Of a DNA stretch of 64,000 nt, positions 8,044 through 15,938 are shown one piece after another. Each line of letters opens with the position of its first letter. Positions within the stretch are counted from its first letter, which is position 1. The notes under the pieces were generated by a model, which did not search any database, was not told the origin of the DNA, and saw only the letters and a list, made by a program, of their open reading frames with translations. Position numbers and translations under genes: made by a program. The stretch is from contig NZ_CANNCF010000003.1 in assembly GCF_947503045.1 (NCBI RefSeq), forward strand, positions 62,001 through 126,000, given 5' to 3'. The DNA is from an uncultured Tateyamaria sp. GTDB taxonomy: Bacteria; Pseudomonadota; Alphaproteobacteria; Rhodobacterales; Rhodobacteraceae.

Positions 8044-9026
8044 TGCCCGTGCCCGCGCCAAATCTCTATCCCGATTTCAACACCCTTCGCCTGTCCCATG
8101 CTTGCCTGAACGTCGCTGATCTGGCCGCCTCGCGGGCCTTCTATGTCGATACGCTGGGTCTGCAGGTCACGGATGAGAGTGACACCCATATCTACCTGCG
8201 CGCGATGGAGGAACGCGGGCATCACTGCCTGATCCTGCAAAAATCCGACCAACCGGGCACGGTCGAGGTACTGGGCTTCAAAACCTTTGACGAGGATGAT
8301 CTGGACCGGGCCAAGAGCTGGTTTGAGGGCAAGGGCCGCCCGGCAGTTTGGGTCGAACGCCCCTATCAAGGCCGCACGTTGCTGACCTCGGACAACCTTG
8401 GGATACCGCTGGAATTTTATCACAGGATGGACCGTCTGCCGTCGGTCCATCAGAAATATGACCTCTATCGCGGGGTCAAGCCGTTACGCATCGATCACTT
8501 TAACTGTTTCTCCCATGACGTTGATGCATCAGTGGAATTCTACTCTGGCTTCGGCTTTCGCGTAACCGAATATACCGAAGATGACGATAGCAAGCGTCTG
8601 TGGGCGGCGTGGATGCACCGCAAGGGCGGCGTGCATGACATGGCCTTTACCAACGGCACCGGACCACGCCTGCATCACGTGGCATTCTGGGTGCCGACCC
8701 CTCTCAACATCATCGACCTGCTCGATCTGATGGCGACGACCGGTTATGTCAGCCATATCGAACGTGGCCCCGGTCGGCACGGAATTTCCAATGCCTTTTT
8801 CCTTTATGTGCTGGACCCCGACGGGCACCGGATCGAGATTTATTGCTCGGACTATCAAACTGTCGATCCTGATCTGGAGCCGATCAAATGGGACTTGCAG
8901 GACCCTCAGCGCCAAACGCTGTGGGGGGCACCTGCGCCGGAAAGCTGGTTCAAGAACGGATCGCATTTTGTCGGGGTGGAGACGCAAGACTCCACCATTG
9001 CCGCCAGCCCGATCATCGCGCCATGA
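8043..9026 (+). CDS. hpaD: Homoprotocatechuate (3,4-dihydroxyphenylacetate) 2,3-dioxygenase, two-domain VOC type
   Basis: A 327 aa extradiol dioxygenase made of two VOC modules: LRLSHACLNVADLAASRAFY (about residues 15-130) and LRIDHFNCFSHDVDASVEFY (about 148-275). The 2-His-1-carboxylate metal ligands are visible as His in RIDHFN, His in LHHVAF and Glu in HRIEIY. This is the Brevibacterium/Arthrobacter HPCD type, not the LigB-fold HpaD of E. coli. It opens the ring of homoprotocatechuate to 5-carboxymethyl-2-hydroxymuconate semialdehyde. It overlaps hpaE by one base and hpaG by four. Confidence 0.92.
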   Translation: MPVPAPNLYPDFNTLRLSHACLNVADLAASRAFYVDTLGLQVTDESDTHIYLRAMEERGHHCLILQKSDQPGTVEVLGFKTFDEDDLDRAKSWFEGKGRPAVWVERPYQGRTLLTSDNLGIPLEFYHRMDRLPSVHQKYDLYRGVKPLRIDHFNCFSHDVDASVEFYSGFGFRVTEYTEDDDSKRLWAAWMHRKGGVHDMAFTNGTGPRLHHVAFWVPTPLNIIDLLDLMATTGYVSHIERGPGRHGISNAFFLYVLDPDGHRIEIYCSDYQTVDPDLEPIKWDLQDPQRQTLWGAPAPESWFKNGSHFVGVETQDSTIAASPIIAP

Positions 9027-9907
9027 GTGCCCCAACGGCAAAAGGCACGACCATGCGCTTTGCAACCTACTCGCATGCGGGCGAGACGTTTTATGGCGCC
9101 GCCACCGAGGCAGGCATGATCGCGCTCAACGACGTTTTTCCGCGGTGGCCAACCCTGTTTGATGTTGTGATCAACGGTGGGCTCAGCGCCCTCGAAGCAA
9201 CGGCGCAAACCCGCAGCGTCACCCACACCGATGTTACCTATGAGATGGTCCTGCCAAATGCCCGCCGCATCCTCTGCGTCGGCGTCAATTTCCCGGACAG
9301 GAATGCGGAATACAAAGACGGCAGCGAACAGCCGAAATACATGTCTCTGTTCCCACGCTTTGCCAGCGGGTTCACAGGCCACGACCAACCCCTGATCCGG
9401 CCCCCGGAAAGCCATATGCTGGACTATGAGGGCGAAGTGGCCATCGTGATTGGCAAGGTCGGGCGGCGTATTGCCGAGGCTGACGCCTATGACCACATCG
9501 CCGCCCTCACCTTGTGCAACGAGGGGACGATCCGCGATTGGGTGCGCCATGCCAAATTCAATGTCACCCAGGGCAAGAACTGGGACAGGTCGGCGTCCAT
9601 GGGGCCGTGGCTCGTGCCTTTCTCCGACGCCCGCCAACTGGACGAGGCGCGCATTCTCACACGGGTCAATGGCGAGCTGCGCCAGGACGACACGCTGAGC
9701 CGCATGATGCACCCGATCCGGCGCGAGATCGCCTATATCTCGACCTTCATGGCCCTTCAGCCCGGCGACATCATTGTGACCGGCACGCCCACAGGGTCCG
9801 GTGCGCGGCTGGATCCGCCGCAATTCCTCAAACCCGGCGACGTGGTCGAGGTCGAGGTCAACGGCATCGGCACCCTGCGCAACACGGTCGAGGACGAGGT
9901 GACATGA
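9023..9907 (+). CDS. hpaG: Fumarylacetoacetate hydrolase family: OPET decarboxylase/HHDD isomerase-like
   Basis: A 294 aa single-domain FAH-family protein. Characteristic motifs are ILCVGVNFPDRNAEY, the metal-site DYEGEVAIVIGK, CNEGTIRDW, GKNWDRSASMGPW and GDIIVTGTPTGSGA. Given its place between hpaD and hpaH, it most likely does the decarboxylation/isomerisation (HpaG) step to 2-oxohept-4-ene-1,7-dioate. E. coli HpaG carries two such domains; here there is one. The ATG at 9023 overlaps the hpaD stop (ATGA). A downstream ATG at 9053 is a possible alternative. A fumarylacetoacetase role for the neighbouring homogentisate route is less likely but not excluded. Confidence 0.85.
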   Translation: MSAPTAKGTTMRFATYSHAGETFYGAATEAGMIALNDVFPRWPTLFDVVINGGLSALEATAQTRSVTHTDVTYEMVLPNARRILCVGVNFPDRNAEYKDGSEQPKYMSLFPRFASGFTGHDQPLIRPPESHMLDYEGEVAIVIGKVGRRIAEADAYDHIAALTLCNEGTIRDWVRHAKFNVTQGKNWDRSASMGPWLVPFSDARQLDEARILTRVNGELRQDDTLSRMMHPIRREIAYISTFMALQPGDIIVTGTPTGSGARLDPPQFLKPGDVVEVEVNGIGTLRNTVEDEVT

Positions 9908-10704
9908 CCCCCGACGAGCACGCACAGGCCGCCGCTGACCTGCTGGCCGCCGAGGCCCGTGGGCAGCAGATCGGCCTGCTGTCGCAGCGCTTTCCCGACA
10001 TGGGGATGGATGACGCCTATGCCATCCAGAACGCGATCTACGCCCAAAAGCTGGATCAGGGGCGCCACGTGATCGGTTGGAAGATCGGGCTGACCTCGAA
10101 AGCGATGCAATATGCGCTCAACATCGACATCCCCGACAGCGGCATCCTGTTTGATGACATGGCGTTTCAGACCGGCAGCACAGTGCCACAGGGGCGCTTT
10201 ATCCAGCCCCGGATCGAGGCCGAGATTGCATTCGTGATGAAAGCGCCCTTGAGCGGAGCAGACATCACCCGCGCCGACGTACTGGCGGCCACGGATTATG
10301 TCGCCCCCTCCCTCGAAATCCTCGACACCCGGATCGTGCGCAAGGACGCGCGGAGCGGCCAAACCCGCAGCGTCTTTGACACCATCGCGGACAATGCCGC
10401 CAATGCGGGGCTGGTTTTGGGCGCGCAGCGTCACGCACCCGACGCGTTTGATCTGCGCTGGGTCGGCGCAATCACAACACGCAACGGCGAGGTCGAGGAA
10501 ACCGGCCTTGGCGCCGGCGTGCTGAACGACCCGGTCGAGAGCGTCGTCTGGCTCGCCCGGCGCATGGCGCAATACGGGCAAAGCATCGCGCCGGGTCAGA
10601 TCATCCTGTCCGGCAGCTTTATCCGTCCCGTCGAATGCCCGCCCGGCAGCGTGATCCACGCGAATTTTGCTGATTTCGGATCGGTCGACATCCAATTCGC
10701 CTGA
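9904..10704 (+). CDS. hpaH: 2-oxo-hept-4-ene-1,7-dioate hydratase
   Basis: A 266 aa member of the hydratase/decarboxylase family (HpaH/MhpD/DmpE). It shows GWKIGLTSKAMQYAL near residue 57, IQPRIEAEIAFVMK with the metal-binding Glu pair, YVAPSLEILDTRI and FADFGSVDIQF at the C-terminus. The length matches HpaH. It adds water to the dienoate product before the aldolase step; the HpaI aldolase is not in the window. The start at 9904 overlaps the hpaG stop (ATGA). The track start at 9514 is a read-through of another frame. Confidence 0.9.
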   Translation: MTPDEHAQAAADLLAAEARGQQIGLLSQRFPDMGMDDAYAIQNAIYAQKLDQGRHVIGWKIGLTSKAMQYALNIDIPDSGILFDDMAFQTGSTVPQGRFIQPRIEAEIAFVMKAPLSGADITRADVLAATDYVAPSLEILDTRIVRKDARSGQTRSVFDTIADNAANAGLVLGAQRHAPDAFDLRWVGAITTRNGEVEETGLGAGVLNDPVESVVWLARRMAQYGQSIAPGQIILSGSFIRPVECPPGSVIHANFADFGSVDIQFA

Positions 10705-10708
10705 CGCA

Positions 10709-10742
10709 GCGCACAGTACCGGTGCGCAGCCCTCGTTGGGCT
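10709..10742 (+). terminator. Two tandem GC hairpins after hpaH
   Basis: GCGCAC-N7-GTGCGC (10709-10727) is followed at once by AGCCC-TCGTT-GGGCT (10728-10742). No T-tract follows. The pair begins 5 nt after the hpaH stop and may end or attenuate transcription before the reductive dehalogenase gene. Termination is a guess. Confidence 0.35.
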
Positions 10743-10838
10743 TGAACTCTGCGCCCGTCGGCGTGACTGTGAGCCACATCGAGGAACCGCATCCCGTGCG
10801 GAGCCCTTGCCCGACCGATGGATCACTTTGAGGCCCCC

Positions 10839-13800
10839 ATGAACGTGCGCTTATTTTCTGACAAGGACCGGCCTGTGCACATGGGGCCTTACCCGACCGA
10901 GCGGCTGGCGCGGCTGACCACCCTGCCCGATCTTGGCGATGTGCCACCCATGACGCAGTTGGCATTTGACCGCCCCGATGATCCCCGCTCCATCGTGAAT
11001 GCGATGCGCGAGCATCAGGCGATGCTGGATGCGATCCGCGGCGGGTTGATCAACAAGGCTATGGCCGAGGCCCCCACCGACCCGCAAGAGCGCGCCAACC
11101 ATCTGAAAGCGTTTGGGTATTTCGCCGATGCAGCCATCGTCGGAGTGTGCGCGCTGCCCAAAGCCGCCCTTTTGGACCAGCCGTTCGAGAACCCGGACAT
11201 CGCCCGCCTCGCAGAGGACCTCAAGACACGCCAGACCAAGACACTTGCCTCGGGCATCGACACGATCATGGCCGATCTCAAGGAGTCGATGGAGGCCCCG
11301 CCCACCAGCATCGACCCCCACACCCATGCGCTGGTCTTTCTTTATGAAAACCCCCGAGAGGTGCGGCCCGGGGAGCCGGGAAGCGGCTGGATTCGCGACG
11401 CCCAAGATCACCGCGCCGGGCTGCTGGCCGCAGAAACGGCCGTTGTTCTTTCCAATTACCTGCGCCTTCTGGGCTATGACGCGCGCGCGCACACGGTGTC
11501 GAGTTCGGATGTCGATCTGGGCCGTCTGGCGGTCGCCGCGGGGCTCGCCCGGGTCGAAAACGGCGTGCTGTCCCATCCTTATGTCGGCACGCGCTTTGGG
11601 CTCGCCGCCGTCACGACCAGTTTTGAGCTCGCGCCCGACCAGCCTCTTGCTGCCATGGCCGAGCAGCCGAAATCCGCCTTTGGGGTGGCGTGGAAATTCG
11701 GCACCGGAACGCGCAAGAATGCCATGAACGCAGTGCCTTACGCCAAGCGACGCTTTGTCGATGGCGCGCATCCGTTTGAGCGGCTCAAACGTGTGGACAC
11801 CCCCACAACCTATATCGACGAGCCCCACGTCGCCCGCGTGCCCAAACGCGCCGACATGTTCGCGCGCGCGCAGTTCGGCGACATGGGCAAAAAGATGCAA
11901 GAGGCCTCCAAGGGCGGACACTACGTGCGCAAGGCGGCCCCTTCGATGGCGCAGCGGCGCGCACTGGCTGCCTTTGTGCTGCTGCAGGACGGTGAACCGG
12001 ACGCCGAAAAGACACAGCTTGACCCGCAGGAGGCTGCTGACCTCGTCAAGGCGACCAGCTATTGGCTGGGCGTTGATGCGGTGGGCATTTCGCGTTGCCC
12101 GGACTGGACGTGGTACAGCCACGATGCACGCGGCGAGGTGATCGATCCGCCCCACGATCAGGCGATCAGCATGATCATCGATCAGGGGTATGAGACTATG
12201 GAGGGCTCCTCTGGCGATGACTGGATCGCGGTGGCCCAATCCATGCGCGCCTATCTGCGCTTTTCCCTGCTGGGCGGGGTCATCGCGCGGCAAATCCGCA
12301 ACTTGGGCTATTCGGCCAAGGCCCATACGGTGATGGACGGCGAGGTCTTGCAACCACCCCTGCTGCTGCTCTCGGGACTGGGCGAGGTCAGCCGCATCGG
12401 TGAGGTGATCCTGAACCCCTATCTTGGCCCGCGCCTCAAATCCGGGGCGGTCACCACCGACCTGCCCATGGCCCATGACAAGCCCATCGATTTCGGCCTG
12501 CAAACGTTTTGCGAGTCCTGCAACAAATGCGCGCGCGAATGCCCGTCAGGGGCCATCACCGCAGGGCCGAAGCTGATGTTCAACGGCTATGAAATCTGGA
12601 AATCCGACAGCCAGAAATGCGTTACTTACCGGGTCACGACCCCCGGCGGGGCCATGTGCGGGCGCTGCATGAAGACGTGCCCGTGGAACCTCGAAGGGAT
12701 TTTTAAGGAAAAACCGTTCCGCTGGGCGGCGATGAACGTGCCCAAACTGGCACCTGCCCTCGCGCGGCTCGATGACGTGGTCGACAATGGCACGCTGAAC
12801 CCGGTCAAAAAGTGGTGGTGGGATCTGGAGATCGACGAGGACGGCGGGTACCGCCCGACGCCGGCGCCGGTGAACGCCCGTGCGCTGCAAAAGGACCTTG
12901 ATCTGAAATACGAGGATCAGACGCTCGCCGTCTATCCCGCCCCTCTGGCCCCGCATCCCGCCCCCTATCCTTTCGCGATGGACCGCGAGGCGGGGATCGA
13001 GGCCTATCAGGCGATGATTACGGCCGATGAGTACAAGGCCCGCCTTGCCCGGGACGACGACAGCGCGTTGCACCTATACACTGCTGACGGCGAAAGCCCG
13101 GTCATGCAGGTCGAGATCACCTGCGCCGAAGAAACTGCGCAAGGCGTGATGAAATACGAGTTTCGCCCCGTTTCGGTCGGCGATCTGCCCCCATGGACGG
13201 CTGGTGCGCATCTCGACATCGTCGTGGCACCGGAATTCCTGCGCCAGTATTCCATGTCTGGCGATCCGGCGGACCGCTCCAAATACCAGATCGCCGTGTT
13301 GCGCGAGGATGCGGGGCGCGGCGGGTCGGCGCTGATGCATCGCATTTTTACCAAAGGGCGGCGCATCTTTATCTCGCGCCCGATCAATCATTTTCCGCTG
13401 GCACCTGACGCAGCCCGCACGATCCTGATGGGCGGCGGTATCGGCATCACGCCGCTCATTGCCATGGCGCATACGTTGTATGCTGAAGGGCGCGATTTCG
13501 TGATGCACTATTCGGGCCGATCCGAGGACAGCATGGGGCTGCTCAAGGACATTCAGGGCTTTGACTGGGCCGACCGTATGCATCTGCATGTGAGCGACAA
13601 AGGCACGCGCGCCGATCTGGATGCGATCCTTGCGGGCTACCAACCGGGCTGGCATGTCTATACGTGCGGGGCAGAGCGCTACATGCAAAGCGTTCTGGAA
13701 GCCGCTGAAAAGGCGGGCTTTCCCGAAGAGGCGCGGCACCTCGAATACTTCTCTGTGCCCGAGCAACCCGACTATGTGAACCACGCCTTCACGCTGAAAC

Positions 13801-14048
13801 TGGCGCGTTCGGGCAAGGAATTGCATGTGCCTGCCGACCGTTCGGCGACGGATGTGCTGCAAGAGAACGGGATCAGCATTGATGTGAAATGCAGCGACGG
13901 GTTGTGTGGCGTGTGCCAATGCGGGCTGGTCTCAGGCGACGTCGAACACCGGGATTTCGTCCTGTCCAAGGCGCAGCGGGACACAACCGTGATCCTGTGC
14001 CAATCGCGCGCCGCCGAGGCGGACGGGGTGATTGAGGTTGATCTTTAA
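10839..14048 (+). CDS. Self-sufficient reductive dehalogenase: cobalamin/2x[4Fe-4S] domain fused to flavin/[2Fe-2S] reductase
   Basis: A protein of 1069 aa (1076 from the ATG at 10818); numbering follows the longer form. Residues about 1-640 resemble the aerobic, respiration-independent reductive dehalogenases (NpRdhA/BhbA type). A degenerate half (about 195-300, NYLRLLGYDARAHTV) and a functional half (about 470-560, QIRNLGYSAKAHTV) look like an internal duplication of the B12 fold. Two ferredoxin motifs follow: CESCNKCARECPSGAI (565-580) and CGRCMKTCPW (614-623). Residues about 760-980 form a ferredoxin-reductase domain (RQYSMSG for flavin, GGGIGITPL for nucleotide). The end carries a plant-type [2Fe-2S] motif CSDGLCGVCQC...C. 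There is no Tat signal, so it is cytoplasmic. GAGG 5 nt before ATG 10839 favours that start. Tyr433 (WYSH) may be the proton donor. It probably removes halogen from an ortho-halogenated phenol, using NAD(P)H. Confidence 0.88.
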   Translation: MNVRLFSDKDRPVHMGPYPTERLARLTTLPDLGDVPPMTQLAFDRPDDPRSIVNAMREHQAMLDAIRGGLINKAMAEAPTDPQERANHLKAFGYFADAAIVGVCALPKAALLDQPFENPDIARLAEDLKTRQTKTLASGIDTIMADLKESMEAPPTSIDPHTHALVFLYENPREVRPGEPGSGWIRDAQDHRAGLLAAETAVVLSNYLRLLGYDARAHTVSSSDVDLGRLAVAAGLARVENGVLSHPYVGTRFGLAAVTTSFELAPDQPLAAMAEQPKSAFGVAWKFGTGTRKNAMNAVPYAKRRFVDGAHPFERLKRVDTPTTYIDEPHVARVPKRADMFARAQFGDMGKKMQEASKGGHYVRKAAPSMAQRRALAAFVLLQDGEPDAEKTQLDPQEAADLVKATSYWLGVDAVGISRCPDWTWYSHDARGEVIDPPHDQAISMIIDQGYETMEGSSGDDWIAVAQSMRAYLRFSLLGGVIARQIRNLGYSAKAHTVMDGEVLQPPLLLLSGLGEVSRIGEVILNPYLGPRLKSGAVTTDLPMAHDKPIDFGLQTFCESCNKCARECPSGAITAGPKLMFNGYEIWKSDSQKCVTYRVTTPGGAMCGRCMKTCPWNLEGIFKEKPFRWAAMNVPKLAPALARLDDVVDNGTLNPVKKWWWDLEIDEDGGYRPTPAPVNARALQKDLDLKYEDQTLAVYPAPLAPHPAPYPFAMDREAGIEAYQAMITADEYKARLARDDDSALHLYTADGESPVMQVEITCAEETAQGVMKYEFRPVSVGDLPPWTAGAHLDIVVAPEFLRQYSMSGDPADRSKYQIAVLREDAGRGGSALMHRIFTKGRRIFISRPINHFPLAPDAARTILMGGGIGITPLIAMAHTLYAEGRDFVMHYSGRSEDSMGLLKDIQGFDWADRMHLHVSDKGTRADLDAILAGYQPGWHVYTCGAERYMQSVLEAAEKAGFPEEARHLEYFSVPEQPDYVNHAFTLKLARSGKELHVPADRSATDVLQENGISIDVKCSDGLCGVCQCGLVSGDVEHRDFVLSKAQRDTTVILCQSRAAEADGVIEVDL

Positions 14049-14103
14049 GGCAGCGCGATGACGTCTCTAAAACTAGCTAAGCCAATGAGTTACACGGCAT
14101 ACC

Positions 14104-14286
14104 TCACTTAGATACCGCAAGCGCCGCACGTAACACCTCGCGGTCTCCGATCTGGTTGGCCAATGTCAGGATCAGTCGGGCATTGAGCGCTGCACTTTCT
14201 TCATCACTCAACCCTTCATGGGCGCGCAACAACTCGTCATAGAATCCGTCCGGGTCTGGGATATTTGGGGTCAGGATCAGGTTCAT
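14104..14286 (-). CDS. DUF2783 family small protein
   Basis: A 60 aa protein with the DUF2783 pattern (NIPDPDGFYDELLRAHEGLSDEESAALNARLILTLANQIGDREVL), mostly helical. It overlaps the stop of the FAD monooxygenase gene by ATGA, so it is coupled to it. DUF2783 proteins recur next to this type of monooxygenase, which suggests a small partner or subunit. The function is not known. Confidence 0.85.
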   Translation of the reverse strand: MNLILTPNIPDPDGFYDELLRAHEGLSDEESAALNARLILTLANQIGDREVLRAALAVSK

Positions 14287-15914
14287 GACATCTTCTTTCC
14301 TATCGCGTTCTCAAGGGCTTGCGAGACAGCCTTCGCGTCATGCTCCGCCCAGCGCGCGACCACGTGTTGATCAGGGCGGATCAGGTACAGCGCCGATGGC
14401 GAACTGCCCAGGTAACGCTCCGCCAGCAAGGGCGAAGGGGCCTCGATATGCAGCACGTTCGCCGTCACATCCCCCTCCTGCACGGGCTCTGGCGCGTCGC
14501 ACCCGATGGCCATCAAGACAAACCCATCCCCCAGCGCATCCAGCAAGAAGCCTGAGCCCAAAGGCGCGTCGGGACAGGTCGCGCCGGGTCGGCTGACCTG
14601 CGGCCCACCGTCCAGGGCATCCGGCCCGAACAGCGCAAAGCCGTCGTAGGAACAGGGAACCGACAAGCGCCCTGAATTGACGAAAGGCCGCGCAAAGGCA
14701 TGACGCCCCGCCAGCTCCAGCACCGCATTGCGAAACAGCATGCTGTTGGCGCTTTTCGGCGTCATGAAATCCGTCGCTCGGGATGAGTTGAGGATGTTTT
14801 CATCTGCTGCGTGTTCCCGCTCGGTCGCGTAGGTGTCGAGCAACGCCGCACCCGCCGCGCCCTTCAAGACAAGGTCCAGCTTCCAGGCGAGATTTTCAGC
14901 ATCCTGCACCCCCGAATTGGCCCCGCGCGCACCAAATGGCGACACCTGATGCGCGCTGTCCCCGGCAAAGAATACGCGACCATGGCGGAACTTTTCCATC
15001 CGACGGCACTGGAACGTATAAATTGACGTCCACTCCAGCTCATAATCGGGCACGTCGCCCGTTTGGCTTGATAGCATCGCGTCCACCCGCGTGCGGATGC
15101 GGTCGGGGTCCAGTTCCAGATCACGGTCGATGTCCCAGCCCAGTTGGAAATCGATACGCCAGATGTCGTCGGGCTGTTTGTGCAGCAAAGCCGACTGCCC
15201 GGCCCCCTCAAAAGGCGGATCAAACCAGAACCAGCGTTCGGTCGGAAAATCGGCCTTCATCCGCACATCGGCAATCAGGAAATTGTCCTCAAACACCCGC
15301 CCGTCAAAGCTGAGGCCCATCATGTCACGGGTGGGCGAACGCGCACCGTCACAGGCGATGAGCCAGTCGGCCTCAAGCGTGTAGCGACCATCCGGCGTGT
15401 CGATATCGACACTCACAAACTCCATGCCCAGACGGACCGAGGCCACCCGATTGCGTCCGCGTATTTCGATCGGGGCGCCCTCCTGTTGGGCGGCCTGAAT
15501 GGCCTCGAACAGGAACTTTTCGAAATAGGGCTGCTGGAGGTTGATGAAGGCCGGGTTGCGATGCCCGTCTTCCGGCAACAGGTTGAAATCAAACAGCATC
15601 CCGTCCCGATGAAAGACCTTGCCGACGTTCCAGACCACGCCCTTGTCCAGCATCTGCGTACCCGCACCAAGGCGATGCGCGATGTCGAGCGTGCGTTTGG
15701 CAAAACAGATCGCCTTGGAGCCTAGCCCCGCCCCCTCGTGATCATCCAGCACCAGTGCAGGCGTGCCCCGTCGCCCCAGATCAAGTGCCAAGGCAAGGCC
15801 CACGGGCCCACCGCCCACGATCACCACCGGATGGCGCACGGGGGCGGCATCCTGCGCGGGCACGCGGACGTAGGGGTAAAGCTCAAATGCCGTCTGATAG
15901 CGCGTGGCAACCAT
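14283..15914 (-). CDS. FAD-dependent aromatic monooxygenase (MhpA/PheA-TfdB type)
   Basis: A 543 aa class A flavoprotein monooxygenase. The dinucleotide fold is VIVGGGPVGLALALDLGRRG near residue 31. The DG motif is CDGARSPTRDMMG and the GD motif is VFFAGDSAHQVSPFGARGANSGVQDAENLAWKL. A thioredoxin-like C-terminal region follows. Related proteins hydroxylate phenols such as 3-hydroxyphenylpropionate. It sits fourth in the hmgA-maiA-MBL operon and overlaps DUF2783. A step that feeds a hydroxylated phenylacetate into homogentisate is therefore likely, for example 3- or 4-hydroxyphenylacetate to homogentisate. The substrate is inferred from neighbours only. Confidence 0.85.
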   Translation of the reverse strand: MVATRYQTAFELYPYVRVPAQDAAPVRHPVVIVGGGPVGLALALDLGRRGTPALVLDDHEGAGLGSKAICFAKRTLDIAHRLGAGTQMLDKGVVWNVGKVFHRDGMLFDFNLLPEDGHRNPAFINLQQPYFEKFLFEAIQAAQQEGAPIEIRGRNRVASVRLGMEFVSVDIDTPDGRYTLEADWLIACDGARSPTRDMMGLSFDGRVFEDNFLIADVRMKADFPTERWFWFDPPFEGAGQSALLHKQPDDIWRIDFQLGWDIDRDLELDPDRIRTRVDAMLSSQTGDVPDYELEWTSIYTFQCRRMEKFRHGRVFFAGDSAHQVSPFGARGANSGVQDAENLAWKLDLVLKGAAGAALLDTYATEREHAADENILNSSRATDFMTPKSANSMLFRNAVLELAGRHAFARPFVNSGRLSVPCSYDGFALFGPDALDGGPQVSRPGATCPDAPLGSGFLLDALGDGFVLMAIGCDAPEPVQEGDVTANVLHIEAPSPLLAERYLGSSPSALYLIRPDQHVVARWAEHDAKAVSQALENAIGKKMS

Positions 15915-15938
15915 GATCTGTCCTCCCCATTCGGCCTG

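Noticed and set aside
10851-12503. 550 aa minus-strand ORF opposite the dehalogenase
   Set aside because: Antisense shadow with no motif; the plus strand carries complete cofactor motifs.
10839-14048. Epoxyqueuosine reductase (QueG)
   Set aside because: QueG shares the B12/2x[4Fe-4S] plan but is about 350-400 aa, without the N-terminal duplicated half or the fused flavin/[2Fe-2S] reductase.
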